Shown: piece by piece, positions 36,338 through 49,034 of the stretch
Layout: each line of letters opens with the position of its first letter
Position numbering within the stretch: the first letter of the stretch is position 1
From: Pseudeuparius sepicola
Lineage: Eukaryota; Arthropoda; Insecta; Coleoptera; Anthribidae
Length of the DNA: 64,000 bases
Reading direction: 5' to 3'
Assembly: GCA_963920635.1 (NCBI GenBank)
Contig: OY987301.1
Location: 16,348,501-16,412,500 of the forward strand
Made by a program: the position numbers and the translations under genes
Notes under the pieces: generated by a model
Seen by the model: the letters and a program-made list of their open reading frames with translations, nothing else
Told to the model about the DNA's origin: nothing
The model's database searches: none

Positions 36338-38224
36338 AAAAGAGAAAATATTTGCAGTGACATATAGGACATGGAATTATGAATCACTTTCTTGGGAAGC
36401 CATTAAAATGAAATACATACAAAGGCAAGACTTGTCTTGTAAGTTTTTGATGGTGCAAAAAGATAACCTTGCTTGCACGATTGTGGTGTTATGCGATTGG
36501 AGTATTAATGAACGATAAGATCTTTGAAATAATATTTGTTTGGGGTACGTGCTCGTATGTTTTGTGTGTTTCAAATTTGATATTGGTTGAACTAAGTACC
36601 TACACTGTTAATAGATTATAATATAATCTATATACCTACAGCTATTCCGGAATAGCTATATCAGAAAAATTATCATGTCAAAAAATTCAACACTGAAAAT
36701 GAAAATTAGAGATCGCGAGCAATGTGCTTGTCAATGAGCATAATATGCTACTGTTCGTACCATTTGAAACACTGAAATTAAATTTGTATACAAAAAATTC
36801 GTATCTTCAGAGATTGGAAGGTATATCTACCAAGAAACAGGAGCAACTGACCTTTAAGATGTATACGGTTTTTTATCGCGCCAACTAAAATAATTACTAC
36901 AATACCTACTACTTTTGTTAATGTGAAGCAGTCAATATATAATCAAAACGTTATGCAAATATTACAGTAAAGTGAAGACCTGAAGAATTTTTGAGATGCT
37001 GGCTTTGTTCCTAAAAAGAAGATGAAGGTGCAAGAGCCTGATTTGAATATCTCGGGAGTATAATTTTTGCGACCGGTATTCGAGAAGAGACATATTGTGA
37101 AAATAAAACAGTTAGCAAATGAAGTGTATCGACCTCTGCTTGAGTTCAGGAATTATTAAAATTTTTATACTAGACCACACGGGCACGGATCATTTTCGAA
37201 AGATTAACTCGGACATTAGCAAATACGAACGCACGATCAATTTCTTGTTTGAGTAGGTATTTATTTATCTGTTAAAAAAATTAGCAGTCGTGTGAATGAC
37301 CACAACATTTTTGCATAGTGAATATCTGACATCCAAGATAACCGATTTTGAGTTTTGGAAATTAATTAGGTACTGCTTCTAAAAAACTTGTGACACTAAA
37401 AAACTGCTTTGCACATAAAATGTAATAGGTTGCTTTAATTAACAGTCCTTGACATTTTTCGTAAAATGAAAGTCAAAATAATAATAAAAAAAACAATAAA
37501 AAGTTCATCTCATTTTCAAAGATTATCCATGCATATTGTTTGCCCTTATACGACGAGGAATTCTTCTTGTTAATTCATCATTGTGTGAAGACGCTAACCC
37601 CAATTATATATTTATTTCATTTCAACGGCCTTGTTGCACTTTAAATTCTTTATTCTTTTTGGCTGTGGTTCGAGTCTTTATCGGGTCCGAGCCCATTCAG
37701 AGAAAACTTGATACATTCCTTAAATTATTCAATTTTTGATGGATATTTCATTCCTATTAGTCAATTGGTACGATAATGAACAAAAGTAACATTATAATAG
37801 CTATAAATGATAGTCCCCAGACCAATAGCAATTTGACATCACTTTAATGGTTCATCATACATAATTTGTATTCAATGCAGTCCATCTAGTTGCAAATCTA
37901 GGTATCTATCTAAGATATTCAGTTAGTGACTTGCTACTGGAAATTCTCATATTGGTTCCTTGGAAAATTAGGATACCGAAACTTATTATTCAGTGTCGCT
38001 AGTTAATATTCCATGAAGTTAATACTTGGATATTTCTATTGCACGATTCCGAAAATAAGGTGGGGTCTCTAATAACTAAGTTTAGTGCCTATACCGATAA
38101 AAATAATGCAGCTATGTCTATGATATCTGCCTAATTGACATGGACAATTTTAGGTACAGGTCTTCTGAAAATTTTAAAATTGTAAATATTTTGTAACTAT
38201 AACAAGGTTTGTTTTATATATCTA
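36338..38224. other. upstream of AA15 coding exons, no gene recognised
   Basis: AT-rich. Probably the 5' UTR intron of the AA15 gene if the 40735 exon belongs to it. Confidence 0.4.
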
Positions 38225-38944
38225 CAGGGTTCACCACCCAAAACTGCCCAGGCCTATAACTTGGTCAATTTTTGAGTTAATTCAGCGTGCTTGGCGTGAA
38301 ATTGTAGGTGTTTTAAAATAATTAAGCTCGATTTAAAAAAATGCGTCATAAAATTGCTGACAATTGAAAACTGGCTTTCCGGGCGCTTTTTTCTGAAACA
38401 CCCTGTACTAAATCAAATATTATTCTCTATTAGGAAATTTTATTAGCTTTGATCTAACATATTAAGTAAGTTAAACTCTTAAAATATGAAAAAGTAAACA
38501 ATTCATTATGAAATAAATGAATTTTTATAAACAGCCAACATTTAAAAGTCCTTCTCAAAATTTCAAACCTGTCGAAGCTCAATATTATAAAGATTAATCT
38601 TAAGTAATCAGCATAGCCATGAAACAAATGACGGTCGTTATCAAGTTGTTGACAGTTCTTTACTAGCAATATTTAAATTTCAAAATAATATAATATAATA
38701 CTGTAACAAAAGTCAAAAAGGTAGGTATTAGGTACTTATAATAATACTAGGGGATAATATTTGTTTTAGTACAGGGTGTTTCAGAAAAAAAGCACTATGA
38801 AAACCAACTTTCAATTAATAGCCATTTTATGACTCAATTTTTTAAAATACCTTGACAACGCCTACAATTTGAAGACCCGCGTTCAAAATTATCTCAAAAA
38901 TTGAGCAAGTTATAGACCTGGGGAATTTTAGGTGGCGGACTCTG
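38225..38944. mobile_element. pair of inverted 180-base elements or one palindromic element
   Basis: 38225-38406 runs from CAGGGTTCACC to ACACCCTG. An inverted relative lies at 38772-38944. Each half has its own transposon-like ends, so these may be two insertions or one element with duplicated ends. Confidence 0.65.
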
Positions 38945-40734
38945 CATAATGTTGAATATTTGTTTTTTGTTGATATAAAAAATATATATATATTTGATTG
39001 ATATAAACCCCAGTGTGTGCTCATAAAATTAACTGCAAACTGCTATCCTGTGGTATTATACTGATTATGTTAATCATATGAATACTTATCAAAAACTACA
39101 GTTAGGCCATGCTTGTTTTAAAACTATACCTCTACCTATTGCCATGAGGATTATAATCCTGAAAATCCTATAGTAAATGGCTGCAAAATCAAATAATAAC
39201 AAATTGTTATTTCTATCATAAATAAAATATGCCGTGGAAAAATATTGTCGTTGGTTTCATGCCACTACTTCACTTTTATGAAGTGGCCTAACAACTATTG
39301 AGTTTGTAAATTCCGACTCTTCTAACTATTTTGGTTTGAATTTAGATAAGAAAACAAAATATTTTTCAATTTAGTAATGCGGATAGTAATTAATTTGCAT
39401 TACCGGTCGTTGACATCTCAAAACACCTTGTGTCTGCTTGCAATTAGGAAGACACTAGATACGCAGCAATTTTTATTTTTAGAGGCAGGTACATAATATT
39501 GTGAATTTCCATTTCAATAAATATTGTTTTCGGGATTGGGTGTACAGATCTTCAGATCTGTGACTACAGCTCCCAACAACGGACTATTTTGATTATACCA
39601 TTGAATAGGTAAATGATAGAATTATTCCTTTATTCAATGATTATACACATATAGTATTATGATTAAGGGTGTACGTTATTTTTTCGAATTATTGGAATTG
39701 CATTGATGTATCAACTACTTAAATAATATTCTGATAAAACTCTGGTTTTTCTTACATTCGGTGATACATCTTCGCACTGTTAACTAAACACACAAACTTA
39801 AATTGGGATTTATGATTTTTTATAAAAAAAAATAGGCCCTAACACACTGCGTACTCCAAATAGGGGTAACTTTTTTATTGACTGACAGTTACAATATTGT
39901 TTGAGTAGCTCTAATACCTAGGTATATACCTGGTTTTATAAAATATAGGTAGGTATGTACAGGGTGATTTATTAGAATGGGAAAATTCCTAACTGGAGAC
40001 ACTTTCAGATTTTCAAAAGAAAAAATACAAAATCACACACTAAAAGGCTAAACTTCTATAAAAAAATTAATTCTACTTAAACTTCAATTCAACTTCATCT
40101 AACATTTTTATTTTTTCCTAACATTCTTTCTGATGGTAACTCCAAACGAAAAATCTGACCAGTGACGTAGCTATAATGAAAACAACTGAGCCAGAAATTA
40201 TTTAAGAGTATGTTAGGGTCTTGTGCATTCTTAAATTTATTCAACTGGAATGTTTTTAAATTTTTTTATTTGTGTTTGTTACTAACTTGTTTGCTATTAT
40301 TGTGTGTAACACAAAAAAAAATAAAAAGTTTAAAAAATATTCCAGTTGAATAAATTTACTATACTCTAAGTAATTTCGGACTATCAATTGTTTCCATAAC
40401 TATATTTTTAGCTAGATTCGGAAGACCGATCCTGGTGATTAGAAAATATTCCATGTTTTTTTTACATATTTTTGACCATGTAGATTTTGAACAATAAAAG
40501 ATAACAGAATCACACTTTTCCTAACTAGTTACATAAATAGCTACTAGCTGAAGAGAAGAGAGTGTATTAAGTAGGCACTTTTAATAGCCTTGGTTAGTAA
40601 CAAAAACGAACATTTGTTTTTTATGAATATCGACAAACACAATAGATAAAAAGAAACTTTTCTAGGTGAGGATACGAGTATACCATTGACCTACAGAACA
40701 CCGAAATCGGCAACTGGACAACAGTGTCACTTAC
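38945..40734. other. no gene recognised
   Basis: AT-rich, with a single CAGGGTGATTTATTAG transposon-like end at 39960. A GGAATGTTTTTAAATTTTTT block at about 40246 faces a complement at about 40330. Confidence 0.4.
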
Positions 40735-40960
40735 GTGAGGATATGCGGCAGACGGCAGTCCCTCCGGTCCCCGTACCGGTGCCCGAAAAATTCGGCGATC
40801 GCCCGCTCGCGCGTTTTTCAACTGAAGAAGTCGATGGTATCGGCGGCCAAGCACCGCACGCGTCCCATCCGCTTGCGCGTGACGTCGCTTTGGACCGAGA
40901 CACCACAGCTTGACGCTTGCTACTGGTTCTGGGTACTTCGGCATGTCATGTCGGGGTTCT
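40735..40960 (-). other. CpG-dense island with a minus-strand splice donor; possible first exon
   Basis: About 26 CpG dinucleotides fall within some 180 bases, in an otherwise AT-rich region. On the minus strand it ends in cctcac|gtaagt, a strong donor at 40735. The nearest minus-strand acceptor lacking a partner is the 5' UTR acceptor of the AA15 gene at 36336-36337. A non-coding first exon or promoter of that gene is the simplest reading. Long frames are open on both strands, as expected in GC-rich DNA, and I do not recognise a protein in any of them. Confidence 0.4.
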
Positions 40961-42308
40961 TATTGAAAACAATGGCACGCGTACCAATAATAATGAACGT
41001 TCTGAAAATAGGAAATATTAAGAATTGACATATTGGCACAATTAGAGGTTGTGAACGAACGTTAAATACGATATCAACATAAGAGGGACAACTTTTTTAT
41101 TTTCGATTTTACGGAAAAAGGCACACTTGATAAAAAGCTCGTCTTGTATTTAAAATGAGGTTGCCATGGAGAAATTTAATATTTCAAGAATAATAAGAAA
41201 TATGAAAATGTCCTAAGAGTAAACTACTATTTTTAATAAACAATTATGGTTTATTGTACCTGTAATTCCAAATAAAGAGGAATGTTATGACATTTTATGA
41301 CATTAAAATTTATCTATTTTAATTTTGTATGGTTTAAAAATTAACAGAATTTTTGCGGGCGGCTTCACCAATATCTCTATCTATCTATATCTCATTTAAT
41401 GTATAGTAACATGGCTTCGAGATATACTTGTATGGTAAATAGAATGATTCTGATTATGTAATATTTTTCTTTTAATATTATAGACACTGTTTATTGCACC
41501 ATATTTTTGTGGAATAGGTAGGTAGGAAATTTTATTACAACTATACAATGTAAATATCTTTTACTACTTACTACTGCTAAAAGTCTTACTGACCATAAAA
41601 AAAATAGATACCTACCTATTGTTGCATCTACATCCCAAGAAGAAGGTTATTTTTGCGTAGCAGTGTTATCGATACCTGATACCAACATAAAAAGAAAGAT
41701 ACCTGTGCATTCGCCAGGAGTTGATAGCACAGAACTGGGGGTCGTTCATTATGCATTTTATTATTTTTATCCTATTGTTGTTGTATTGAATTCTCGTTTT
41801 CTTGCATTTATAATGACAGAGTTTAGCTACAATCTACAAATGAACAGAATATATGCCTTTAGATTGGCATTTTGCTTCCAATATTGGCACAAATAACTAT
41901 TTAAAAAGAAACATGTAAATCCAGACTTAAGTGGCATATTCAGGTTATTCATTGAACCTTTCCTTCGAGAACTAAGATCCTCACCTCAGTTATTATACTC
42001 GACAAGGCTGTATCGTATCATTTGCAAAAAAATGTAAGTATTGTCTGAACACACGCCCAGTCTGATTGCTGATTGTTGATTGCCCTGTCAGACTTGGTAA
42101 TTTTTTTAAACCAGCTCATTAAAAGTAGATATATTCACATTGTCTGAATGAATATAAATAAGAATATATTAAGTTTACAATATGTCATATTAAACAAACG
42201 GTACCTATTCTATCAATTAGGTACCTAATTAATATTAATATTAAATTACAATACTTTCTAGCAATAAATATATTATCTATAAACTACTATCTGTAAGTCT
42301 CTTAATTT
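40961..42308. other. between the CpG patch and the SDR gene, no gene recognised
   Basis: 41090-41240 is a degraded relative of the left arm of the 19426-20328 element. The rest is AT-rich with chance frames. Confidence 0.45.
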
Positions 42309-42527
42309 TTAGTCTTGTTTGATATTTTCAACTACTTCCATCTTTTCTTCTGGTTTCAACCCAACCAAATCTTCACTCTTTTCCCAAATAGAATCACAGA
42401 ACTTCTTATTCCAGGCAAATGGATGCGTTGGAAAAGCCACGCAGTCCCAAAAGTGCTTGCCACTAACTTCTGTGAGCTTGTGTGAGAGAGCTAAATGTAC
42501 GGTTGTTTGGGCACCTTCTTCTGGAGT
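42309..42527 (-). CDS. SDR exon 4: C-terminal part and stop
   Basis: Acceptor gtattttctag; 72 residues then TAA. Encodes TPEEGAQTTVHLA, a stretch common to RDH-type SDRs, and a charged C-terminus. Confidence 0.9.
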   Translation of the reverse strand, partial: TPEEGAQTTVHLALSHKLTEVSGKHFWDCVAFPTHPFAWNKKFCDSIWEKSEDLVGLKPEEKMEVVENIKQD

Positions 42528-43723
42528 CTAGAAAATACGAATAATAGATTATTCTTCAAAATAAAAACCTATTGGCCACTCATTTCTCACCTTTCCGTAA
42601 AGATACATGAAAGAGTTCACTACAACTCTGGCAATAGCCTCTAAACCGAAAAGACGTGCAAATTTAACGTATATTTGAGTGTTGACTAAACCCGGATGGA
42701 GGGAATTTGATGTAACTCCAGAACTTCTTAGCCTTTCAGCAAAACCGTTAGCGGCAATGATGCTGCAAAGTTTAGAATTTCCATAAATCAGGATGTTGCG
42801 AAGGATCGACATTGGGTGATTTTCTGGATAGTTCAAATTGTTTACTGATAAATTGTTGATGTAAGCGCCAGCTGAACTTACGAATATTATTCTGCTCGGA
42901 GCACATTTTTTGAGTAAATCTAAAAATATATATATTATTTATATCCCTACACAATGTATTCCAGTTTCACAGCATTCCTAATATCAGTGACTATAGAAAT
43001 TCTTTCTATAGTCCCTGCTAATATGAAAAAGGCATTTCTTCCTACCTGCAAGTAAATGTGTCAACAAGAACGGTCCAAAATAATTTATTTGCATCGTAGG
43101 GTGTAGTCCATCTTCCGTGTACTTATTTCCTACACCTCCCACTCCTGCGTTGTTTATCAAAATATCCAATCTGTCTTCCGTAGTTTTTATATCTTCAGCA
43201 AATTTTCTGACTGATCTTAACGAAGCTAAATCCAGATGTTTCGTCACAATATCCGTGTTGTTAGTTTTTTCTATTATTCTGTTCTTTGCTCTCGTTCCAT
43301 CCACCCTGTCTGCCAAAATTACTCTAGCTCCCCTAGAGGCCAAAGCTAGGGCAGTTTGATATCCAATCCCTGGGAAGAAAAATTTGTAGGAAAGCAATTT
43401 TGTAACATATTAGTGCAAATTGATGTAAACCAATTTTGATCAGGAAAAAAGGAGTAAATAGGGATTAACTTTGCAAAAATGGCTATATCGTTGGATTTAA
43501 TTTTACAATAACAGTTAGATGTAAGTATATGCTTACCAGAGCATCCTCCAGTGACTATAACAGTTCTCCCCTTTAAACATGTTAAACTTTTATATTTTCC
43601 AGTTGTAAGCTTTTGGACGATCTTTAATGCAATTAATCCAACAATAGGAAAAGAGGCGGCCAAAACTAAAAACGCTATATACTTGAAGTACACATAGTAG
43701 TAATGATAATAACTGTGGTACAT
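42309..43723 (-). CDS. short-chain dehydrogenase/reductase, retinol dehydrogenase 11-14 type
   Basis: Four exons (43537-43723, 43046-43369, 42591-42919, 42309-42527) give 352 residues. A hydrophobic N-terminal helix (about 15-37) would anchor it in a membrane, as in RDH11-14. The Rossmann glycine motif TGGCSGIG is at 58-65, NNAG at 135-138, the catalytic serine near 185-186 (FVSSAG), and Y216-x3-K220 completes the active site. PG in LHPGLV follows at the usual place. The family oxidises or reduces retinoids, sterols or lipid aldehydes with NAD(P)H; the substrate here is unknown. The residue ending the second beta strand is Asp (LADR, D83) rather than the Cys-Arg usual in RDH11-14, which may favour NAD(H). 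ATG at 43723 is the first in frame. Confidence 0.92.
42591..42919 (-). CDS. SDR exon 3: catalytic Ser, Tyr and Lys
   Basis: Acceptor atatttttag, donor gaaag|gtgaga. Carries FVSSAG, YGNSK and HPG. The preceding intron holds an ultrashort palindromic insertion at 42985-43017. Confidence 0.92.
42985..43017. mobile_element. 33-base palindromic insertion with 7-base duplication, SDR intron 2
   Basis: CAGTGACTATAGAAATT followed by its near-complement, ending CTATAGTCCCTG. CTAATAT occurs on both sides (42978-42984, 43018-43024). It is a relative of 54808-54839. Confidence 0.75.
43046..43369 (-). CDS. SDR exon 2: cofactor-binding fold
   Basis: Acceptor cttcccag, donor gcag|gtagga. Carries GIGYQTALAL, the LADR loop and the NNAG motif. 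Confidence 0.92.
43537..43723 (-). CDS. SDR exon 1: membrane anchor and start of Rossmann fold
   Basis: ATG at 43723, donor tctg|gtaagc. Encodes a tyrosine-rich N-terminus, the hydrophobic anchor and VIVTGGCSG up to the split glycine of the TGxxxGIG motif. Confidence 0.9.
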
Positions 43724-45772
43724 CTTGGAAAATTTCACTCTACTACTCTTCGCTTCGAATGCTAAACCGCAAATGTGTTATTCCTTAGAGGGAGAAAGTA
43801 TATGAGCACGATGGAAAGCAGAGATGAGATGTTCGCGTAGGAGAAATGGTACCTGTTTCACGACAGTTTGTGCTTCTACGAGAAAAGATGTTAAGCCTAA
43901 AAAATCCACTTTCTCTAGAGCTAAGATAGGTGTAACCTGCTTTTGTTGTTGATTGTAAAACATACTAGGTAACACTTGATTGGAACTTTGTTTCATTTCA
44001 TAAACTAATAATATGTTTTTATTCTTTAGGTCATATGGCATAAATACCTACATGGTAGCATAGTTTTCTTTAATTTTGCTTATGTAATTTTATGTTAAAA
44101 GTAGATCATTTAATTTAATTAAACTTCACGCTAATTTATTCAGTAATTATAGTAAAATCATTCACTGGTTAGTCATTAGTTACATAACATAAAATAAACA
44201 CAAGTTCAAATAAGATCCAAGTTAATAAAATCGAAAAATAGATTCTTAAATTTTATAGGAATTTATTGCAGATCAGTAAATATAATTTGACATAGGTTGT
44301 TTTATAACTTTTATATAAAATTCTATTTGCAAGAGTCATCATAATTTGAGACAGAACCATTTCTTGACTTTTCAGATTACATCCCTTTGCCCTACCTACT
44401 CTACTCACTGATTTTTATTCTGGATATTTTTTCTAATAGACTTTTGTTTGAACGCGTATGTATACCAAACAATTCGTGATTTGTTTTTATTGCAAGGAAA
44501 ATTATTCAAAATAATGAATAGATCTAAAAAATTGTTTCCCCACTAAAAAGTGTTTGTCCAACGTTTTTCTATCCAAATAAGAGTTCTAGCTTATTCCACA
44601 CCCCGTATATCTATTTCTGGCTAAAAAGATGAAGCTGCACTCCCCGTTAATGTAATTTTCTTAACAGGAACACGTTTTCCGCGGTAGTAAAATAGGTTAA
44701 TGGGAAAACGATTGATTCGGCCAAGGGCAAGCTAGATAATTATCTCTGCGCCAAAAGGTGCAAGCTAAAAGTCAATCAATCCTAAAAATATCCAAAAGGG
44801 CTAAAGTTGAAATGTAGGTAACTTTCAGGCAGGGCGCTGACCTTTCCTCAAATATCGCAATATTAAACGTGTTATTGACTATATCTACATTTATATTTAC
44901 GCATGTATACGCGTACGTCAAATACATACCCACTAATGAACTATCTACATTTTTACCGTTATGCATAGACCTTTATTATTTTGTCATGCACGATGGTCTT
45001 CAGTAGGTAGGTACCAATAGTTCGCAGTACCATTTAATAAGTTAACATTATTTGTGAAATGATAATTTAAATCAAGTCCCATTTTAAAGGCATATAGAGT
45101 AATGAGTATAATCACAAACCACTCATTAGGATTATTCATGCGTGTAACATTATACCACCTAACTCGTCTAGGTATTATGCTGGTTATTTTTCTTACAAAA
45201 TGTGTGTAATATCACTGAGTAAAGAAATATATTTATATATGAAAATGCGCGTTTAGAGGTTATTTATAAAATATATAGGTATACCTTCTGAAAATATTTT
45301 ACAAAGAATGTCCCAAAAACTCGACCAAATTCAATTTGGAAATTCAAAGCATTTTCTATATTCCGTAAGTCGTCCATGTAAAGGGCTTTGTTTTTTTTTT
45401 TTCAGAAACTTATTTGTAATTTGAAAAGAGAAGTTCATACAAACACGAGTCCCTAAACTCTTCATAAAAAGATATCTAAAAGCCTTGCCTCTAAAAGTTA
45501 CATATTTACTAAAACAGTTTTTTACTAAATATAATACCTAGGTACTAACCAAAAATTTGGTACACATTATAAAAGTAAGTACCTACAAAGGTTAAAAAAA
45601 ATTACTGGTGCAGCACCAGGTACTGAAGACTATGTTCTTCTCTGACTCTGGGAGATCGAGTTGGTTTTTATATTACCCATCCAAGTTGACAATAAGAAAA
45701 TGCCTGTTCATTTTGCTTGAGAAAAGAAACTAATTCGAGTTGCTGCTTTAACAAATGACAACTTCAGCAATG
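43724..45772. other. upstream of the SDR gene, no certain gene
   Basis: A minus-strand frame at 43778-44041 (87 residues from ATG) ends 55 bases before the SDR start. It has no recognised motif and may be 5' UTR or chance. The rest is AT-rich. Confidence 0.4.
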
Positions 45773-45780
45773 GATTTGAC

Positions 45781-47782
45781 TAGAGTTGCCGCGAGACACG
45801 AGACACGAGACGTCTCGTCTCGAAGCCGTTTTGTCTCGTCTCGAGAGCATTTTGTCTCGAATTTCGAGACGAGACGAGATAAAATCCTTCGAGACAAGCT
45901 CGAGACGAGACGAGACGAGACATCGCGAAAAATTGTAATGACTTATTATACGACTGGAAATAATAATATTTTAAATTCTAATTAATAAAAAACAACATCG
46001 CATGGTGTGATCTGGCAATACCAATGATCTGTATACCTAGATCCATAGTCCAATATACACAACTTCGTCCTCAACATTTTAATATTTATTTACAAACTTT
46101 TTTGCAGAGTTGCAACTTCTCTAATGTGACAAATAATGAAAGCACTTATTTTTTTGCAATGAATATGTTACCGTGAAAGACCGAAATTAATGAATGTCGG
46201 CATTCGACAAAATGCTTGGTGGAAGACCGAGTATTTATTAATTTTATCATACATTCGGTATTACCGGTATATGTCAACAAACACACATAAGCTTCGGTGG
46301 ATGTCGAAAACGACAGTGATCAGTAATGAAAAATACACCAACCGAATACCGAGACGCGATAAATAATACATAAATTATAATAGAAAATAAAGAATTTCTG
46401 AATTTTTCTGGCAACTTGAAAAAGTTGTCTTTTAATCAGTTTGGTGGCCAAAAACCCAATTAAAAATTAAATGAAAGATAAGTTTAGGTTTTCGTTAATT
46501 TAATGCCAAATATAGCGACAACTTTTTTAAATCAAAAAGCTTGTCCCATGAAAGTTTTCATTTAATAAAAAATGTTTATTTTCAACATACACCATATATG
46601 AGTGCATGCTGAATGTCGACATTCGCCGGTGTTAGTTAGAAATATTAATATTTCACCTACTGGGTGTCCAACTTTAAAACTGTATATACAATTCCGTAAA
46701 ATCTTCATTTTTGGAGATAATCACCTAAGCTTTCTTTTGTTTGAAAGGCCTTCAAAAACCGCTTCTTTTGACCTTCCTGCCATTTTCAAAATGCAAATCC
46801 AGGGCCGGCTGCGATTTTTTATACCCCTGATTTTCACGAAAACCATTTAGCGATTTTTTTTTATTTAAAATCTGACCACACAGCGTTAATCAGAACACCC
46901 CAAAACCCCCATATACCAAATTTAAACAAAAAGTATACAGGGAGTTCCATTCCGTAGGGTATCAAAGTTGAGCAAAATAGGAATTTTAAAGACATCTGGC
47001 GAGTCAAGTGTGCCATGGAATCCCTTCAAAACAGTTGCATGGTCAACAGGACCACTCAAAATGTTGGTGTGAAAAGATTTACTACAAAAATATACAGGGT
47101 ATTTTTCTCTGAGCCATCTCAAAATTCTGGATTTTTATTAAACTTTATACTGGTCAGAAGTGCTTTGGAATCATTGAAAAAATATTAATAAACACAAAAG
47201 TAATTCATTTCTTTACAAAATGCCAACCAACAAATAAAAACAATTTAAATTATTAGACCTTTCTCAACAAAGTCACTGTCTAAGATGATACATTTTCTGT
47301 GAGTTTCCAGTTGTGGCACATCAGCCACAAGCCACATTAACTGATATGGACTTACTGACTGGCAGGCTTCTGTATTTTTTAGATTTAGTTCGTTTATAGT
47401 ATGTGGAGCGGTTTTGATATACTCGATTTTTGACCCGTATAAAGTTCCAAAAATTCAGTAATTTGAGATGGCACAGATAAGGACACTCTGTATATTTTGT
47501 ATTGGACCATTTCACACCAATACCTCGAGTGGTCCTGTGGACCATTCAACTGTTTTGAGGGGATTCCATGGCACACTTGACTTGGCAGATGTCTTTAAAA
47601 TTCCTATTTTGCTCAACTTTGACACCCTGCATATTGGAACTCCCTGTATATTTAAAACAACTCGAGATAAACGAGACAAAACGACCATTGTCTCGTCTCG
47701 TCTCGAAAAAGATTATCTCGACATTTCGAGACGAGACGAAACAAGGCCTTATCTCGTCTCGTCTCGTCTCGTGGCAACTCTA
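45781..47782. mobile_element. 2.0-kb hAT-type element with GAGAC-rich ends
   Basis: TAGAGTTGCC ends are followed by arrays of GAGACGAGAC (45791-45925 and 47680-47772). A perfect 8-base duplication GATTTGAC flanks it (45773-45780, 47783-47790). No transposase frame; apparent frames in the ends are encoded by the simple repeats. A second, palindromic element is nested inside. Confidence 0.92.
46938..47646. mobile_element. palindromic TA-flanked element nested in the hAT element
   Basis: CAGGGAGTTCC and its complement lie between TA dinucleotides (46936-46937, 47647-47648). The arms include CCATGGAATCCC and facing copies; the centre is near 47290. Confidence 0.85.
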
Positions 47783-48758
47783 GATTTGACAGATTTCTGA
47801 AAACAAAAGATTTTGGGATTATTAAAGGTCGCAATAAAAAGTATGGCAAGTTACTTTTTGTGAATTACCTATTCGTTATTATGATAAAAGTTTTTAGGTG
47901 CAAGGTGTGTATGTTTTGCCATGAAGTTTTCTTAGCGTGCACACTGTATAGCAGTTTTATTTTATTCAGAAAAAGCGAATCGTATTATAGATGAAAAGTT
48001 CTGTCTTTTTTATTTATAAAATTAGGTATATCTACGTATCAGACAATAGATCTCGAAGTTGTTACCTACTTTTATTTTTAATCAGAAATTCTCTATTATA
48101 GGAGTAGGTGCAGGAATCACTTTTTACACTCTTAATTAATTAAATTAACGAGTGAAAAAAATTGCTGAATGTTCATAAAGTGCAAATGTGAAGGACGAAC
48201 TTAAACCAGGAAAACAGCCCCATAAAATTGCCGATCTATTTTAAAACAACCGGTGTACTCCATCGATTGGTTCGCACAGGGAAATTAAAGGAAGATATCG
48301 GCAGGAAATTTAATATCTACTGGTTACATAAAAATTACAATTATCGACACAAGAAGACCCGCAGGTTCAAAACTTGTGAAGCTTTACCTAAGTGCTGAAA
48401 ACATATTCAGGGTCTGACGTTAAAATTAATTCTATTATACGTACCTACTGATTACAGACTTACACGCAAATCTACCATAGGCAGGGGAATGTCGTATCGA
48501 TTGTTGTTGGGCGAATTGTCTTACAAGAATAAATTAAAAAAATATTGAAAGAGAAATTAAGTCATTTTGCAAGTTTGTGACTGTAGGTCACGGTCAAGGG
48601 GAGAAAGGTCTCAACTACACGCATACTAATAGTTGATGGATATTTTATGTCATTCTACTTTGTTTTTCTTTGTAACGTATCAAAAATAATGGAAATTAAG
48701 TTGGATAAAAAGAAACGCTGTTAATGGACGTAAAAAATGGATGTAAAAAGAAACATTC

Positions 48759-49024
48759 GGCATTAGCAATTTACTATTTTACACCGTTGTAGCGAGGAAA
48801 CTGTTTGAGATAGATCAAAATGAATTTCACATTTCTTAACTTTTCAAGGGCTACTAATGGTGCTGGTACCAATCGGTATGGTGCCAAAATTGGTACCAAA
48901 AGTTAGTACCTTGGTAGTTACACCACCGGATAGCTCTTGAAAAGTTAAGATAGGAATGTGAAATTCATTTTGTTATATCTCAATCAGTTTTGTCGCTACA
49001 AGGGTGCAAATTAGTCAGAATGCC
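48759..49024. mobile_element. short palindromic element, 0.27 kb
   Basis: GGCATTAGCAATTTACT and a diverged complement ending at 49024. The arms share AATGAATTTCACATTTCTTA. The centre has the paired motif TGGTACCAATCGGTATGGTG. Confidence 0.75.
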
Positions 49025-49034
49025 TATTTCCAAC

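Noticed and set aside
43778..44041. 87-residue minus-strand frame just upstream of the SDR gene
   Set aside because: Unknown sequence with AT-rich codons; could be 5' UTR. Not enough to call a gene.
45755..45985. 76-residue frame rich in Arg, Glu, Ser and Thr
   Set aside because: It is encoded by the GAGAC simple repeats of a hAT-type element end.
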